64,000 bases of DNA from Pseudomonas sp. HOU2 (GCF_040729435.1 NZ_CP160398.1:2108001-2172000), one strand, 5' to 3'; counted from the stretch's first letter, positions 18,239 through 27,151 are shown. Program-made: numbers and translations. The notes: generated by a model not told the origin, from the letters alone.

Positions 18239-18388
18239 GAATGGCGCGCTCGTTTTATTGGAAGAGTCGGCAGGGCTGCTGACTCTAAGCGCACCAATTG
18301 GTCAAATATTGATCTGGCTCAGGATCTGAGCACTTAGCCATCACTGCGACCGAAAATCGCAGTCGATGGCCAAAAGGAGGGATGAAAC

Positions 18389-18628
18389 TCAGCGCTTGCC
18401 CATCGAGCGACGGGTACCCGGCGGCGCCATGCCCGGGGTCTTGGTGTGACCGTTCTTGGCGCCGTTCTTGTACCACGGCTGATTCGAACCCTTGGCAGCC
18501 GCCAGTTCACCTGGTTTGAACGGGAACTTGAAAGCCGGGATCTCGGGTTTGGTTTCGCTGGCGTCAGCCAGTTCAGCCGGGACATCGCTCACGGCGTCGT
18601 CAACCGGCGGTTGGGTCGGGGAAGTCAT
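18389..18628 (-). CDS. Small basic-tailed hypothetical protein, 79 aa
   Basis: A soluble protein with an acidic, Pro-rich N-terminal half and a C-terminal half rich in Lys, Gly, Asn and Arg (YKNGAKNGHTKTPGM ending RRSMGKR). This suggests nucleic acid or ribosome contact, although no family is recognised. The start at 18628 is preferred to an in-frame ATG 6 codons upstream, since GGAGC lies just ahead of it. It is a single gene. Confidence 0.75.
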   Translation of the reverse strand: MTSPTQPPVDDAVSDVPAELADASETKPEIPAFKFPFKPGELAAAKGSNQPWYKNGAKNGHTKTPGMAPPGTRRSMGKR

Positions 18629-18840
18629 AAAAGCTCCGCAAAGCAAAAAGTCGGGCCCGAACAGTGAGCCGCGAAGGCGCGCAGTATACCTGCGCGCCTT
18701 GCGACAGCACCTGAAGATTTGCAGCGTACGCCGAACGGTTTAGAGGTAGGTGCAATGTTTCCCGAATCGGGAATGATCGGTCCCTTTTTGGGACCGGCTA
18801 ACAACAAGAGCCGGCAGAGATGCGTCGCCCGCACAGACGT

Positions 18841-18898
18841 CTTCGCGAGCAGGCTCGCTCCCATAGGTGAGTGGGAGTGAGCCTGCTCGCGATGAAGG
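18841..18898. repeat. Inverted REP pair, GCGAGCAGGCTCGC type
   Basis: CTTCGCGAGCAGGCTCGCTC and its inverted copy are only about 10 bp apart. The bases between 18629 and 18840 show no gene. Confidence 0.9.
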
Positions 18899-18919
18899 AT
18901 GACGCGGTGCCTGGACGGA

Positions 18920-19282
18920 TCAAGTGCGTGGATCAACCCTATCCAGCGCCCGATTCACCGCCAGTTCGGCGAGCATGACGATCTGCTGGATCGCCAACGC
19001 CGTGCTGCGTTGCGGACCACCGAGTTCATTGGCGAAATTGCTGGCCATGGCACTGACAGAGGCCAACGATTCGTAGGCGTGGGCGAGCAGGGTTTCGGTG
19101 TCGATAGCTGGGTTGACCAGAAACATTGTGCTTGGCTGTCGCGGCTGGGCGGGTTGCGGACAGAGGTAGAAGTCGAGCGCGCGTTTGATGGCTTCGCGGT
19201 TTTGGGCGAGGTCTTCTGCGCGGATGGCTTCGGCGAGTGGGGTTTTAGGTTCGGGGGGTGGGTCTGGAATCAGTTTATCCAT
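18920..19282 (-). CDS. DUF6124 family protein
   Basis: A 120-residue soluble protein matching the Pseudomonas-restricted DUF6124 (earlier DUF3077) pattern: N-terminal Pro-rich segment, an AIKRALDFYL helix, then FLVNPAIDTETLLAHAYESL, MASNFANELGG and a final long helix IQQIVMLAELAVNRALD. Function is unknown. These genes tend to occur in several copies per genome. It has an unusually structured 5' leader (separate entry) in which the ribosome site is hidden in a hairpin. Confidence 0.85.
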   Translation of the reverse strand: MDKLIPDPPPEPKTPLAEAIRAEDLAQNREAIKRALDFYLCPQPAQPRQPSTMFLVNPAIDTETLLAHAYESLASVSAMASNFANELGGPQRSTALAIQQIVMLAELAVNRALDRVDPRT

Positions 19283-19286
19283 GGGT

Positions 19287-19410
19287 AGCTCCTACTTGTA
19301 TTTGGGAGCCAGCCTTTGTCGTTTCCACACGACAAAAGGTGGCAACTGTGCGCGGGGTGGAAAACCGATAAGTAGGCAACCGGCCAGACCGAAGTCTGCC
19401 CACGCACAGC
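19287..19410 (-). promoter_or_regulatory. Structured leader RNA of the DUF6124 gene
   Basis: On the gene strand, in order: a stem CGCACAG-to-CTGTGCG (19403-19409 with 19346-19352) enclosing a perfect UUCG tetraloop hairpin CAGACTTCGGTCTG (19385-19398) and the segment TTTCCAC (19357-19363). Next comes a hairpin CCTTTTGTCG/CGACAAAGG (19313-19339) whose loop contains GTGGAAA, an exact complement of that segment and a possible pseudoknot. Last is GGCTCC/GGAGCT (19305-19310 with 19287-19292), which covers the AGGAG ribosome site 6 nt from the ATG. This is riboswitch-like in layout; no ligand is known to me. Confidence 0.65.
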
Positions 19411-19483
19411 CGCCGCGACGCAGTTTGCAGACGAAAAAAGACGTCGGCAACGATTACGGTGCTGGTGCATTGTTTCTACTTGA

Positions 19484-19520
19484 ATCGGGTTTCCACACCC
19501 GATCGCTGAATTTGCAGCGA
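19484..19520 (-). ncRNA. Second GTGGAAA hairpin with adjacent stem-loop
   Basis: On the minus strand TCGCTGCAAATTCAGCGA (19503-19520) forms a 6-bp hairpin. It is followed by ATCGGGTGTGGAAACCCGAT (19484-19503), a 7-bp stem with the same GTGGAAA loop as the DUF6124 leader hairpin. This may be a further part of the same leader or a remnant of a second copy. Confidence 0.5.
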
Positions 19521-19800
19521 CAACCAAAGCCTAGAGACCCCGCTTCCGACGGACAACCTGAAAACCTTGTGGGAAGGTTCTGGTTGTTTGGCACAAAATT
19601 AAACAGATCAATGTAATCGGCTGACTGGACAGACCTCTTCGCGAGCAAGCTCGCTCCCACAGTTGAATCGAGTACACCTGCCAGAGATTGGTCGGCTGTC
19701 AGGCCGCCATCGCTGGCAAGCCAGCTCCCACAAAAGAGCAAAAGCAAAAGCAAGATCAAAAGATCGCAGCCTGCGGCAGCTCCTACAGGGAAGATAAGTA
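19521..19800. repeat. REP cluster of three types
   Basis: Three REP singlets of different types lie in 150 bp: GCGAGCAAGCTCGC type at 19637-19661, GCTGGCAAGCCAGCTCC type at 19709-19732, and GATCGCAGCCTGCGGC type at 19754-19787. No gene is seen in this stretch. Confidence 0.85.
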
Positions 19801-20115
19801 CAACCCGCACGCGGCGCATGCCGCCCCACTCCAGGATGAGCGCAAGCTCGGCTGTCGCTCTTGATCTTGATCCACGGGCGACGTCGGAAGGCTGAGTGGA
19901 GGGATTGATCCGGGCGTGGGAGCGCAGCGACCGTTTGGCGCAGCCAAACACAGCGAGAGGAGGTGCAGCGAAGCAAACCGTAGGCGCTGCGCCCGGATCG
20001 ATCCCGGAGCGAAGGAACCCCGAGCTTTAGCGAGCGGGCCGAACGCAGGAGCAAGCGTTTTTGGTTACTTTTGAGGCGTTTGTCAAAAGTGACCCGCCGT
20101 AAGGGCGGAACCGTA
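19800..20115. repeat. Long intergenic repeat-like element with several hairpins
   Basis: About 315 bp, non-coding in every frame I would trust. It has a hairpin TTTGGCGCAGCCAAA (19934-19948), an inverted repeat GGTTACTTTTG/CAAAAGTGACC (20063-20073 with 20084-20094, one mismatch) and CCGCC/GGCGG after it. From memory the right part resembles a sequence that recurs between genes in fluorescens pseudomonads. That cannot be confirmed here. Confidence 0.5.
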
Positions 20116-20252
20116 ATCAGCCACACCCGCAGAAACGGATATACACCCCGGCGAAACTGACAGCGCTGACAGCCAGCCGTCACCCTCCTGACCCCCAAAC
20201 AAGTTTATAAATACCCAACCTGCCCAAACTCCAGCCCTTGGCGCCCCATTTC

Positions 20253-21410
20253 ATGCGAATCAAGAAAAACCAAGCCCTACTAGCCCTAGTGATCGCCCTG
20301 GCCGCCGCAGGCGCATGGTGGGCAATGAAACCCGCCCCGACCAAACTGGCCACCCCGACCGCCATCCCGGTTCGCGTCGTCACCGTCAGCGAAAAAGACG
20401 TCCCCCGCTACACCAGTGGCATCGGCTCCGTACTCTCATTACACAGCGTCGTAGTACGCCCACAAGTCGACGGCATCCTCACCAAAATCCTCGTCAAGGA
20501 AGGCCAACTCGTCAAAGCCGGCGACCTGCTCGCCACCATCGACGACCGCTCGATCCGCGCCAGCCTCGACCAGGCCCGAGCGCAACTGGGCGAAAGCCAG
20601 GCGCAATTGCAGGTCGCCCTGGTCAACCTCAAGCGCTACAAACTGCTCAGCGTCGACGACGGCGTCTCCAAGCAGACCTACGACCAGCAGCAGGCACTGG
20701 TCAACCAACTGAAAGCCACCGCCCAGGGCAACCAGGCCTCGATTGACTCGGCGCAGGTACAACTTTCCTACACGCAGATTCGCTCCCCGGTCACCGGCCG
20801 CGTCGGTATTCGTACAGTCAATGAAGGCAACTTCCTGCGCATGACCGACACCGCCGGCCTGTTCACCGTGACCCAGATCGACCCGATCGCCGTCGAGTTC
20901 TCGCTGCCCCAGCAAATGCTGCCGACCCTGCAGGGCTTGATCAACGATCCGCAGCGTGCGCAGGTCAAGGCCTACATCGGCGCCGACACCGACGGCGAAA
21001 CCGGCAACCTGCTCGGCGAAGGTCACCTGACCCTGATCGACAACCAGATCAACGCCAACACCGGCACCATCCGCGCCAAGGCCGAATTCGACAACGCCAG
21101 CCAGAAACTCTGGCCGGGCCTATTGGTGACGGTAAAAATTCAGACGGCGCTGGACAAGGATGCGCTGGTGGTGCCGCCCACCGTCGTACAGCGCGGTCTC
21201 GATCAACACTTCGTCTATCGCGTGAATGGCGACAAGGTCGAAGCCGTACAAGTGCAGATGGTTTATCAGGGCAGCGGGCAGGACATCATCAAAGGCGTGA
21301 AGGCCGGCGATCAGTTGGTCAGTGACGGCCAGTCGCGGCTCAAACCCGGTTCGACCGTGCAGGTCATGACCGAACCGCCGCAGGTGGTGCAAGCGGAGCC
21401 GAAACCATGA
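20253..21410 (+). CDS. RND efflux periplasmic adaptor (membrane fusion protein)
   Basis: A 385-residue adaptor of the AcrA/MdtA type. An N-terminal signal-anchor (NQALLALVIALAAAGAWWAM) is followed by a lipoyl-like segment (VVRPQVDGILTKILVKEGQLVKAGD), an alpha-hairpin coiled coil (about 110-170), the returning lipoyl half (YTQIRSPVTGRVGIR) and the beta-barrel region. The ATG at 20253 is preferred to an in-frame TTG at 20238. It overlaps the permease gene by 4 bp (ATGA). It connects the pump to an outer membrane channel that is not encoded here. Confidence 0.93.
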   Translation: MRIKKNQALLALVIALAAAGAWWAMKPAPTKLATPTAIPVRVVTVSEKDVPRYTSGIGSVLSLHSVVVRPQVDGILTKILVKEGQLVKAGDLLATIDDRSIRASLDQARAQLGESQAQLQVALVNLKRYKLLSVDDGVSKQTYDQQQALVNQLKATAQGNQASIDSAQVQLSYTQIRSPVTGRVGIRTVNEGNFLRMTDTAGLFTVTQIDPIAVEFSLPQQMLPTLQGLINDPQRAQVKAYIGADTDGETGNLLGEGHLTLIDNQINANTGTIRAKAEFDNASQKLWPGLLVTVKIQTALDKDALVVPPTVVQRGLDQHFVYRVNGDKVEAVQVQMVYQGSGQDIIKGVKAGDQLVSDGQSRLKPGSTVQVMTEPPQVVQAEPKP

Positions 21411-24400
21411 AGGAGCACAAAGGCGTTTCCACCTGGTGCATCGATCACCCCGTCGCGACGATTCTGCTGACCATCGCATTGGTGCTGGTCGGCGTGATTG
21501 CCTTCCCGCGCCTGCCAATTGCCCCACTGCCGGAAGCAGAATTTCCTACAATTCAGGTCTCGGCGCAGTTGCCCGGCGCCAGCCCCGACACCATGGCCTC
21601 GTCCGTGGCCACGCCGCTGGAGGTGCAATTCAGCGCCATCCCCGGCATGACCCAGATGACCTCCAGCAGTGCGCTCGGCTCCAGCCTGCTGACCCTGCAA
21701 TTCACCCTCGACAAGAGCATCGACACCGCCGCCCAGGAAGTCCAGGCGGCGATCAACACCGCCGCCGGTAAACTGCCCAAGGACATGCCGACCCTGCCGA
21801 CCTGGAAGAAGGTCAACCCGGCCGACAGCCCGGTGCTGATCTTAAGCGTCAGCTCGACGCAAATGCCCGGCACCGAACTCAGCGACTTGGTGGAAACCCT
21901 GCTCTCGCGTCAGATCAGTCAGATCGACGGCGTAGGCCAGATCAACATCACCGGTCAGCAACGTCCGGCGATCCGCGTGCAAGCCTCGGCCGACAAACTG
22001 GCGGCGATTGGCCTGACCCTGGCCGACATTCGTCTGGCGATCCAGCAGACCAGCCTCAACCTCGCCAAAGGTGCGTTGTACGGCGAATCGAGCATCTCGA
22101 CGCTGTCGACCAACGACCAGTTGTTCCACCCCGAGGATTACAGCCAACTGATCGTTTCCTACAAGGACGGCGCCCCGGTTCACCTGCGCGATGTCGCCAA
22201 AGTCGTCAACGGTTCGGAAGATGCCTACGTGCAGGCCTGGGCTGGTGATCAACCCGGGGTGAACCTGGTCATATCGCGGCAACCGGGGGCGAACATCGTC
22301 GAAACCGTCGACCGCATTCAAGCCGCCCTGCCCGGCCTCGAAGCCATGCTCCCGGCCTCGGTGCAGGTGAAAACCCTGATCGACCGCACCCAGACCATCC
22401 GCGCTTCGCTGCATGAAGTCGAGATCACCCTGCTGATCGCGATTCTGCTGGTGGTGGCGGTGATGGCGCTGTTCCTGCGCCAGTTGTCGGCGACCATGAT
22501 CGTCTCGGCCGTGCTCGGCGTGTCGCTGACCGCCAGTTTCGCCCTGATGTACCTGCTGGGGTTCAGCCTGAACAACCTGACGCTGGTGGCGATCGTCGTT
22601 GCGGTCGGGTTTGTCGTCGACGATGCGATCGTGGTGGTGGAGAACATCCACCGGCATCTGGAGGCCGGCGACAGCATGCGCGAAGCGGCGGTCAAAGGTG
22701 CCGGCGAGATCGGCTTTACCGTGGTGTCGATCAGTTTCTCGCTGGTGGCAGCGTTTATTCCGCTGCTGTTCATGGGCGGCGTGGTCGGGCGGTTGTTCAA
22801 GGAATTCGCCCTGACGGCGACCTCGACCATTTTGATTTCGGTGGTGGTGTCGTTGACCCTCGCGCCGACGCTGGCAGCGCTGTTCATGCGCAAACCGGTG
22901 CACCACGCCCACGACAAACCGGGCTTCAGCGAACGCTTGCTGGCCTGGTACGAAAAAGGCCTGCGCCGCGCCCTCGCCCATCAGAAGCTGATGATCGGCG
23001 TGTTCGGCCTGTCGCTGGCAATGGCGATTGCCGGCTACATCTTTATCCCCAAGGGTTTTTTCCCGGTGCAGGACACCGGGTTTGTCCTCGGCACCACCGA
23101 AGCCGCGGCGGATATCTCCTACGGCGACATGGTGAAAAAACACCTGGCGATGGCCGAAATCGTCGCCGCCGACCCGGCCGTGCAGGCGTTCTCGCACTCG
23201 GTGGGTGTATCCGGCAGCAACCAGACCATTGCCAACGGGCGCTTCTGGATTGCTTTGAAAAAACGCGGCGACCGCGACGTCTCGGCCAGCCAGTTCATCG
23301 ACCGCATTCGTCCGCAACTGATGAAAGTCCCGGGCATCGTCCTGTACTTGCGCGCCGGCCAGGACATCAACCTCAGCTCCGGGCCAAGCCGCGCACAATA
23401 CCAATACGTGCTCAAGAGCAACGACGGCGCGACCCTCGCCACCTGGACCCAGCGCCTGACCGAAAAACTGCGCAGCAACCCGGCGTTCCGCGACATTTCC
23501 AACGACCTGCAACTGGGCGGCAGCATCACTCACATCAGCATCGACCGCAGCGCCGCCGCGCGTTTCGGCCTGACCGCCAGTGACGTGGACGAGGCGCTGT
23601 ACGACGCCTTCGGCCAACGCCAGATCAACGAGTTCCAGACCCAGGTCAACCAGTACAACGTGATTCTGGAACTGGACACCAAACAACGCGGCAAGGCCGA
23701 AAGCCTCAACTATTTCTACCTGCGCTCGCCGCTGAGTGGCGAGATGGTGCCGTTGTCGGCGCTGGCCAAATTCGATGCGCCGACCATCGGCCCGCTGTCG
23801 ATTGCCCATGACGGCATGTTCCCGGCCGCCAACCTGTCGTTCAACCTCGCGCCCGGCGTGGCGTTGGGCGATGCGGTGATCCTGCTCAATCAGGCCAAGG
23901 CCGAGATCGGCATGCCGACCGCGATCAGTGGCAACTTCCAGGGCGCGGCGCAGGCGTTCCAGAGTTCGCTGGCCAGTCAGCCGTGGCTGATTCTCGCGGC
24001 GCTGGTGGCGGTGTACATCATTCTCGGCGTGCTTTACGAGAGCTTCGTGCATCCGCTGACGATCATTTCGACCCTGCCGGCGGCGGGCCTCGGTGCAGTA
24101 ATCATGCTGTGGATCTGCGGTCAGGACTTTTCGATCATGGCGCTGATCGGGCTGGTGCTGCTGATCGGTATCGTCAAGAAAAACGGCATTCTGATGATCG
24201 ACTTTGCGCTGGAAGCCCAGCGCAATCGCGGACTGGCACCGCAGGAGGCGATTTTCGAAGCGTGCCTGACGCGGTTCCGGCCGATCATCATGACCACCCT
24301 CGCCGCGTTGCTCGGCGCGCTGCCGCTGATGCTCGGTTACGGCACCGGCGCGGAACTGCGCCAGCCGCTGGGGATCGCGGTGGTGGGCGGCTTGCTGGTC

Positions 24401-24508
24401 AGCCAGATGCTGACGCTGTTTACCACGCCGGTCATATACTTGTGGCTTGAGCGGCTGTTCCACAGGCCCAAACCGATGCCCACGACGGCACTGGCGACTA
24501 CAGACTGA
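21407..24508 (+). CDS. RND multidrug efflux permease (MdtB/MdtC-like)
   Basis: A 1033-residue, 12-helix inner membrane proton antiporter. The start MKEHKGVSTWCIDHPVATIL and the segment PEAEFPTIQVSAQLPGASPD resemble MdtB/MdtC rather than AcrB. The proton-relay Asp pair is in VVAVGFVVDDAIVVVENIHR (helix 4), with the matching Lys region LIGIVKKNGILMIDFALEAQ in helix 10. Two large periplasmic loops are in the usual places. It is single, so the pump should be a homotrimer, unlike the MdtBC heterotrimer. A two-component system follows, 7 bp after the stop. Confidence 0.94.
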   Translation: MKEHKGVSTWCIDHPVATILLTIALVLVGVIAFPRLPIAPLPEAEFPTIQVSAQLPGASPDTMASSVATPLEVQFSAIPGMTQMTSSSALGSSLLTLQFTLDKSIDTAAQEVQAAINTAAGKLPKDMPTLPTWKKVNPADSPVLILSVSSTQMPGTELSDLVETLLSRQISQIDGVGQINITGQQRPAIRVQASADKLAAIGLTLADIRLAIQQTSLNLAKGALYGESSISTLSTNDQLFHPEDYSQLIVSYKDGAPVHLRDVAKVVNGSEDAYVQAWAGDQPGVNLVISRQPGANIVETVDRIQAALPGLEAMLPASVQVKTLIDRTQTIRASLHEVEITLLIAILLVVAVMALFLRQLSATMIVSAVLGVSLTASFALMYLLGFSLNNLTLVAIVVAVGFVVDDAIVVVENIHRHLEAGDSMREAAVKGAGEIGFTVVSISFSLVAAFIPLLFMGGVVGRLFKEFALTATSTILISVVVSLTLAPTLAALFMRKPVHHAHDKPGFSERLLAWYEKGLRRALAHQKLMIGVFGLSLAMAIAGYIFIPKGFFPVQDTGFVLGTTEAAADISYGDMVKKHLAMAEIVAADPAVQAFSHSVGVSGSNQTIANGRFWIALKKRGDRDVSASQFIDRIRPQLMKVPGIVLYLRAGQDINLSSGPSRAQYQYVLKSNDGATLATWTQRLTEKLRSNPAFRDISNDLQLGGSITHISIDRSAAARFGLTASDVDEALYDAFGQRQINEFQTQVNQYNVILELDTKQRGKAESLNYFYLRSPLSGEMVPLSALAKFDAPTIGPLSIAHDGMFPAANLSFNLAPGVALGDAVILLNQAKAEIGMPTAISGNFQGAAQAFQSSLASQPWLILAALVAVYIILGVLYESFVHPLTIISTLPAAGLGAVIMLWICGQDFSIMALIGLVLLIGIVKKNGILMIDFALEAQRNRGLAPQEAIFEACLTRFRPIIMTTLAALLGALPLMLGYGTGAELRQPLGIAVVGGLLVSQMLTLFTTPVIYLWLERLFHRPKPMPTTALATTD

Positions 24509-24515
24509 GGCGGTC

Positions 24516-25193
24516 ATGCGCGTTCTGATTATCGAAGACGAGGAAAAAACCGCGGACTATCTGCACCGCGGTCTGACGGAACAGGGTTACACCGTGGATC
24601 TGGCCCGCGACGGCGTCGAGGGCCTGCATCTGGCGCTGGAAAGCGACTACGCGGTGATCGTCCTCGACGTGATGCTACCGGGCCTGGATGGCTTCGGCGT
24701 GCTGCGCGCATTGCGTGCGCGCAAGCAGACCCCGGTGATCATGCTCACCGCCCGCGAGCGCGTTGAAGACCGGATCAAGGGCCTGCGTGACGGCGCCGAC
24801 GATTACCTCGGCAAGCCGTTTTCCTTTTTGGAACTGGTAGCTCGCCTGCAAGCGCTGACCCGGCGCAGCGGCGGCCATGAACCGGTGCAAGTGAGCATCG
24901 CCGACCTGTGGATCGATCTGATCAGCCGCAAGGCCACCCGCGCCGGCACGCGGCTGGATCTGACCGCGAAAGAGTTCTCGCTGCTCAGCGTGCTGGCGCG
25001 CCGGCAAGGTGAAATCCTCTCGAAAACCGCGATTGCCGAGATGGTCTGGGACATCAATTTCGACAGCGACGCGAATGTCGTCGAAGTCGCGATCAAGCGC
25101 CTGCGGGCCAAACTTGACGGACCGTTCGACGAGAAACTGCTGCACACCATTCGCGGCATGGGTTATGTGCTGGAGAGCCGTGGTGTCCAGTAA
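24516..25193 (+). CDS. OmpR-family response regulator of the CusR/CopR type
   Basis: A 225-residue protein. The receiver domain starts MRVLIIEDEEKTADYLHRGL, with the phospho-acceptor Asp in VIVLDVMLPGLDGF and Lys in DDYLGKPFSF. The C-terminal winged helix has LDLTAKEFSLLSVLARRQGEIL and DSDANVVEVAIKRLRAKLD. The start at 24516 is chosen because the receiver begins there. The frame is open further upstream, into the permease gene. It lies between the efflux permease and its kinase, so it probably controls this pump. Confidence 0.94.
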   Translation: MRVLIIEDEEKTADYLHRGLTEQGYTVDLARDGVEGLHLALESDYAVIVLDVMLPGLDGFGVLRALRARKQTPVIMLTARERVEDRIKGLRDGADDYLGKPFSFLELVARLQALTRRSGGHEPVQVSIADLWIDLISRKATRAGTRLDLTAKEFSLLSVLARRQGEILSKTAIAEMVWDINFDSDANVVEVAIKRLRAKLDGPFDEKLLHTIRGMGYVLESRGVQ

Positions 25194-26547
25194 TTCGATT
25201 GCCCTGCGCCTCAGCGGCATGTTCACGCTGGTGGCGCTGCTGGTGTTTCTGTTGATCGGCGGCGCGTTGTATCAGCAGGTCGACAAAGGCCTGGGTCTGC
25301 TGCCGGAGGCCGAGCTGGATGCGCGTTACAGCGTGCTCGAATCGGCGCTCAACCGTTATGGCACGCCTGAGCATTGGGTGAAGATCAACGCCAAGCTCAA
25401 GCTGCTCGGCGAAGAGGACAAACGCATCCGTTTCTGGGTGGTCAGCGGCGATCCCGGCTACGAATATGGCGAGCCGGATGCCTTGATCCGCGCCTTCGCC
25501 CAAGGGCCGCTGGGCATGCATGACCTGCAATTGCCCGAGCATCCTTATCCGCTGAAAGTGCTGCTCACCGAATTGCCCGCCAAGGATCAACGCCCGCCGC
25601 TGCGCTTCATGATCGGCATCGATACCGAGACTTTCCACGAGACTCAGCACAACCTGCTGATCGCCCTGATCGGCCTGGCGATTGTCGGCGTGCTGCTGGC
25701 GTCGGCGCTGGGTTATTGGGTGGCGCGGATTGGCTTGAAGCCGCTGATCAAACTGTCCCACGAAGCCCAGCGCCTGGCGCCGCCACTGCGCGCCGGGCGC
25801 TTGCGCCTGTCACCGTTGCCGCCGGAGCTTGAGCAGTTTGTCGAGTCGTTCAACTCGACACTGGAGCGGGTCGAACAGGCCTATTCGCGGCTGGAATCGT
25901 TCAACGCCGACGTCGCCCACGAACTGCGCTCGCCATTGACCAACCTGATCGGCCAGACCCAGGTCGCACTGACGCGCGGGCGCTCCGCCGAGCATTATTT
26001 CGAAGTGCTGCAATCCAATCTTGAAGAACTGGAACGCCTGCGTTCGATCATCAACGACATGCTGTTTCTGGCCAGCGCCGATCAGGGCAGCAAGGCGACC
26101 AAACTCACTGAAACTTCATTGGCCGATGAGGTCGCGACCACGTTGGAGTACCTGGATTTCATCCTCGAAGACGCGCAAGTGCAGGTGCATGTGAGCGGCG
26201 ATGCCAAGGTGCGAATCGAGATTGCGCATCTGCGCCGGGCGCTGATCAACCTGCTGAGCAACGCCGTGCAGCACACCGAGCCGGGCAAGGTGATCGAGGT
26301 GCGCATCGAGGTTGAAGAGCATCAGGTCAGCATCGGCGTGGCCAACCCGGGATCGCCGATTGCCAACGAGCATTTGCCGCGGTTGTTCGAGCGCTTCTAC
26401 CGGGTCGATGCCTCGCGCAGCAACAGCGGCAACAACCATGGATTGGGGTTGGCGATCGTCAAGGCGATTGCGTTGATGCACGGTGGGGATGTGTTTGTGC
26501 GCAGTGATCGCGGGATGAATACTTTCGGGATTCACCTTCCGGTCTAA
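25183..26547 (+). CDS. Heavy-metal-type sensor histidine kinase
   Basis: A 454-residue kinase starting at a GTG that overlaps the regulator's end by 11 bp. Helix 1 is SGMFTLVALLVFLLIGGALY. A periplasmic domain of about 130 residues follows, then helix 2 (LIALIGLAIVGVLLASALGYWV), a HAMP domain, the H-box SFNADVAHELRSPLTNLIGQ, N-box LINLLSNAVQHT and G-box NNHGLGLAIVKAIALMHGG. The layout is that of CusS/CopS/IrlS kinases. The actual signal could be a metal or a drug. Confidence 0.93.
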   Translation: MSSNSIALRLSGMFTLVALLVFLLIGGALYQQVDKGLGLLPEAELDARYSVLESALNRYGTPEHWVKINAKLKLLGEEDKRIRFWVVSGDPGYEYGEPDALIRAFAQGPLGMHDLQLPEHPYPLKVLLTELPAKDQRPPLRFMIGIDTETFHETQHNLLIALIGLAIVGVLLASALGYWVARIGLKPLIKLSHEAQRLAPPLRAGRLRLSPLPPELEQFVESFNSTLERVEQAYSRLESFNADVAHELRSPLTNLIGQTQVALTRGRSAEHYFEVLQSNLEELERLRSIINDMLFLASADQGSKATKLTETSLADEVATTLEYLDFILEDAQVQVHVSGDAKVRIEIAHLRRALINLLSNAVQHTEPGKVIEVRIEVEEHQVSIGVANPGSPIANEHLPRLFERFYRVDASRSNSGNNHGLGLAIVKAIALMHGGDVFVRSDRGMNTFGIHLPV

Positions 26548-26563
26548 CTGAAAAGCAAACCAC

Positions 26564-26696
26564 TGTGGCGAGGGAGCTTGCTCCCGCTGGGCTGCGAAGC
26601 GGCCCCATACCCGGCAATCACATTCATTCAGACATACTGCGTTTGCAGGATTTACGACTGCTGCGCAGCCGAGCGGGAGCAAGCTCCCTCGCCACA
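26564..26696. repeat. Inverted REP pair, GGGAGCTTGCTCCC type
   Basis: TGTGGCGAGGGAGCTTGCTC and its reverse complement enclose about 85 bp directly after the kinase gene. Confidence 0.9.
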
Positions 26697-26833
26697 GGGA
26701 ATGGCGTTCACCCATGGTTGATCTTTGCTTCTGCTGTAACAGTCATTTATGAAAATCACGCTGTTTCCCGGCGCCCGGCGACCTTATCTTTGCCCGCACC
26801 AAACAGCACTTGCCAAGCAAGAAGGTTTTCAAG

Positions 26834-27055
26834 ATGTCCAACAGCATGGGTATTGCCAGCGCTTTCGTTTTGTCCTCATTGATCCTGTCGCCAATGGCGA
26901 TGGCTGAAGAATCGCAGTCGTTCGTCGCGCAGAATGCCGCTCGCGCTCACGCCTTCGAACAGTCTCAGACAGAAGTGATGGCCAAATCGCAGGACGCCTC
27001 GCAAGCCCCTCAAGCCGCCACTTCCCAGGCTCAAGCAGCCGAGAAAGACAGCTGA
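26834..27055 (+). CDS. Small predicted secreted protein, 73 aa
   Basis: The signal peptide MSNSMGIASAFVLSSLILSP ends MAMA before EESQSFV. The mature 50 residues are rich in Ala, Gln and Ser (SQDASQAPQAATSQAQAAEK) and look disordered. GAAGG stands 8 nt before the ATG at 26834, and a terminator follows the gene. No family is recognised. Confidence 0.75.
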   Translation: MSNSMGIASAFVLSSLILSPMAMAEESQSFVAQNAARAHAFEQSQTEVMAKSQDASQAPQAATSQAQAAEKDS

Positions 27056-27123
27056 GTCGCGCACCGCGAAACATTTCCCTCGACGCGGTTGTTTGGCTCT
27101 TCCCGTTCAACCGTCGTCCTTGC

Positions 27124-27151
27124 AGGCCGCTGATTTTCAGCGGCCTTTTTT
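27124..27151 (+). terminator. Intrinsic terminator after the small secreted protein gene
   Basis: The perfect stem AGGCCGCTGA/TCAGCGGCCT is followed by T6. Confidence 0.92.

Noticed and set aside
19637..19787. Closely spaced repeats as a possible CRISPR array
   Set aside because: The repeats are palindromic REPs of three different types without regular spacers, and no cas gene is near.
19608..20198. A 196-codon minus-strand frame across the REP cluster and repeat element
   Set aside because: It runs through three REPs and a hairpin-rich repeat, and its product (many Arg/Ser/Leu) looks like translated non-coding DNA.
21842..24517. An 891-codon open frame antisense to the RND permease
   Set aside because: It mirrors a clear permease on the other strand. 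Its predicted protein is His/Gln/Arg-rich, without domains, as expected of a high-GC shadow frame.
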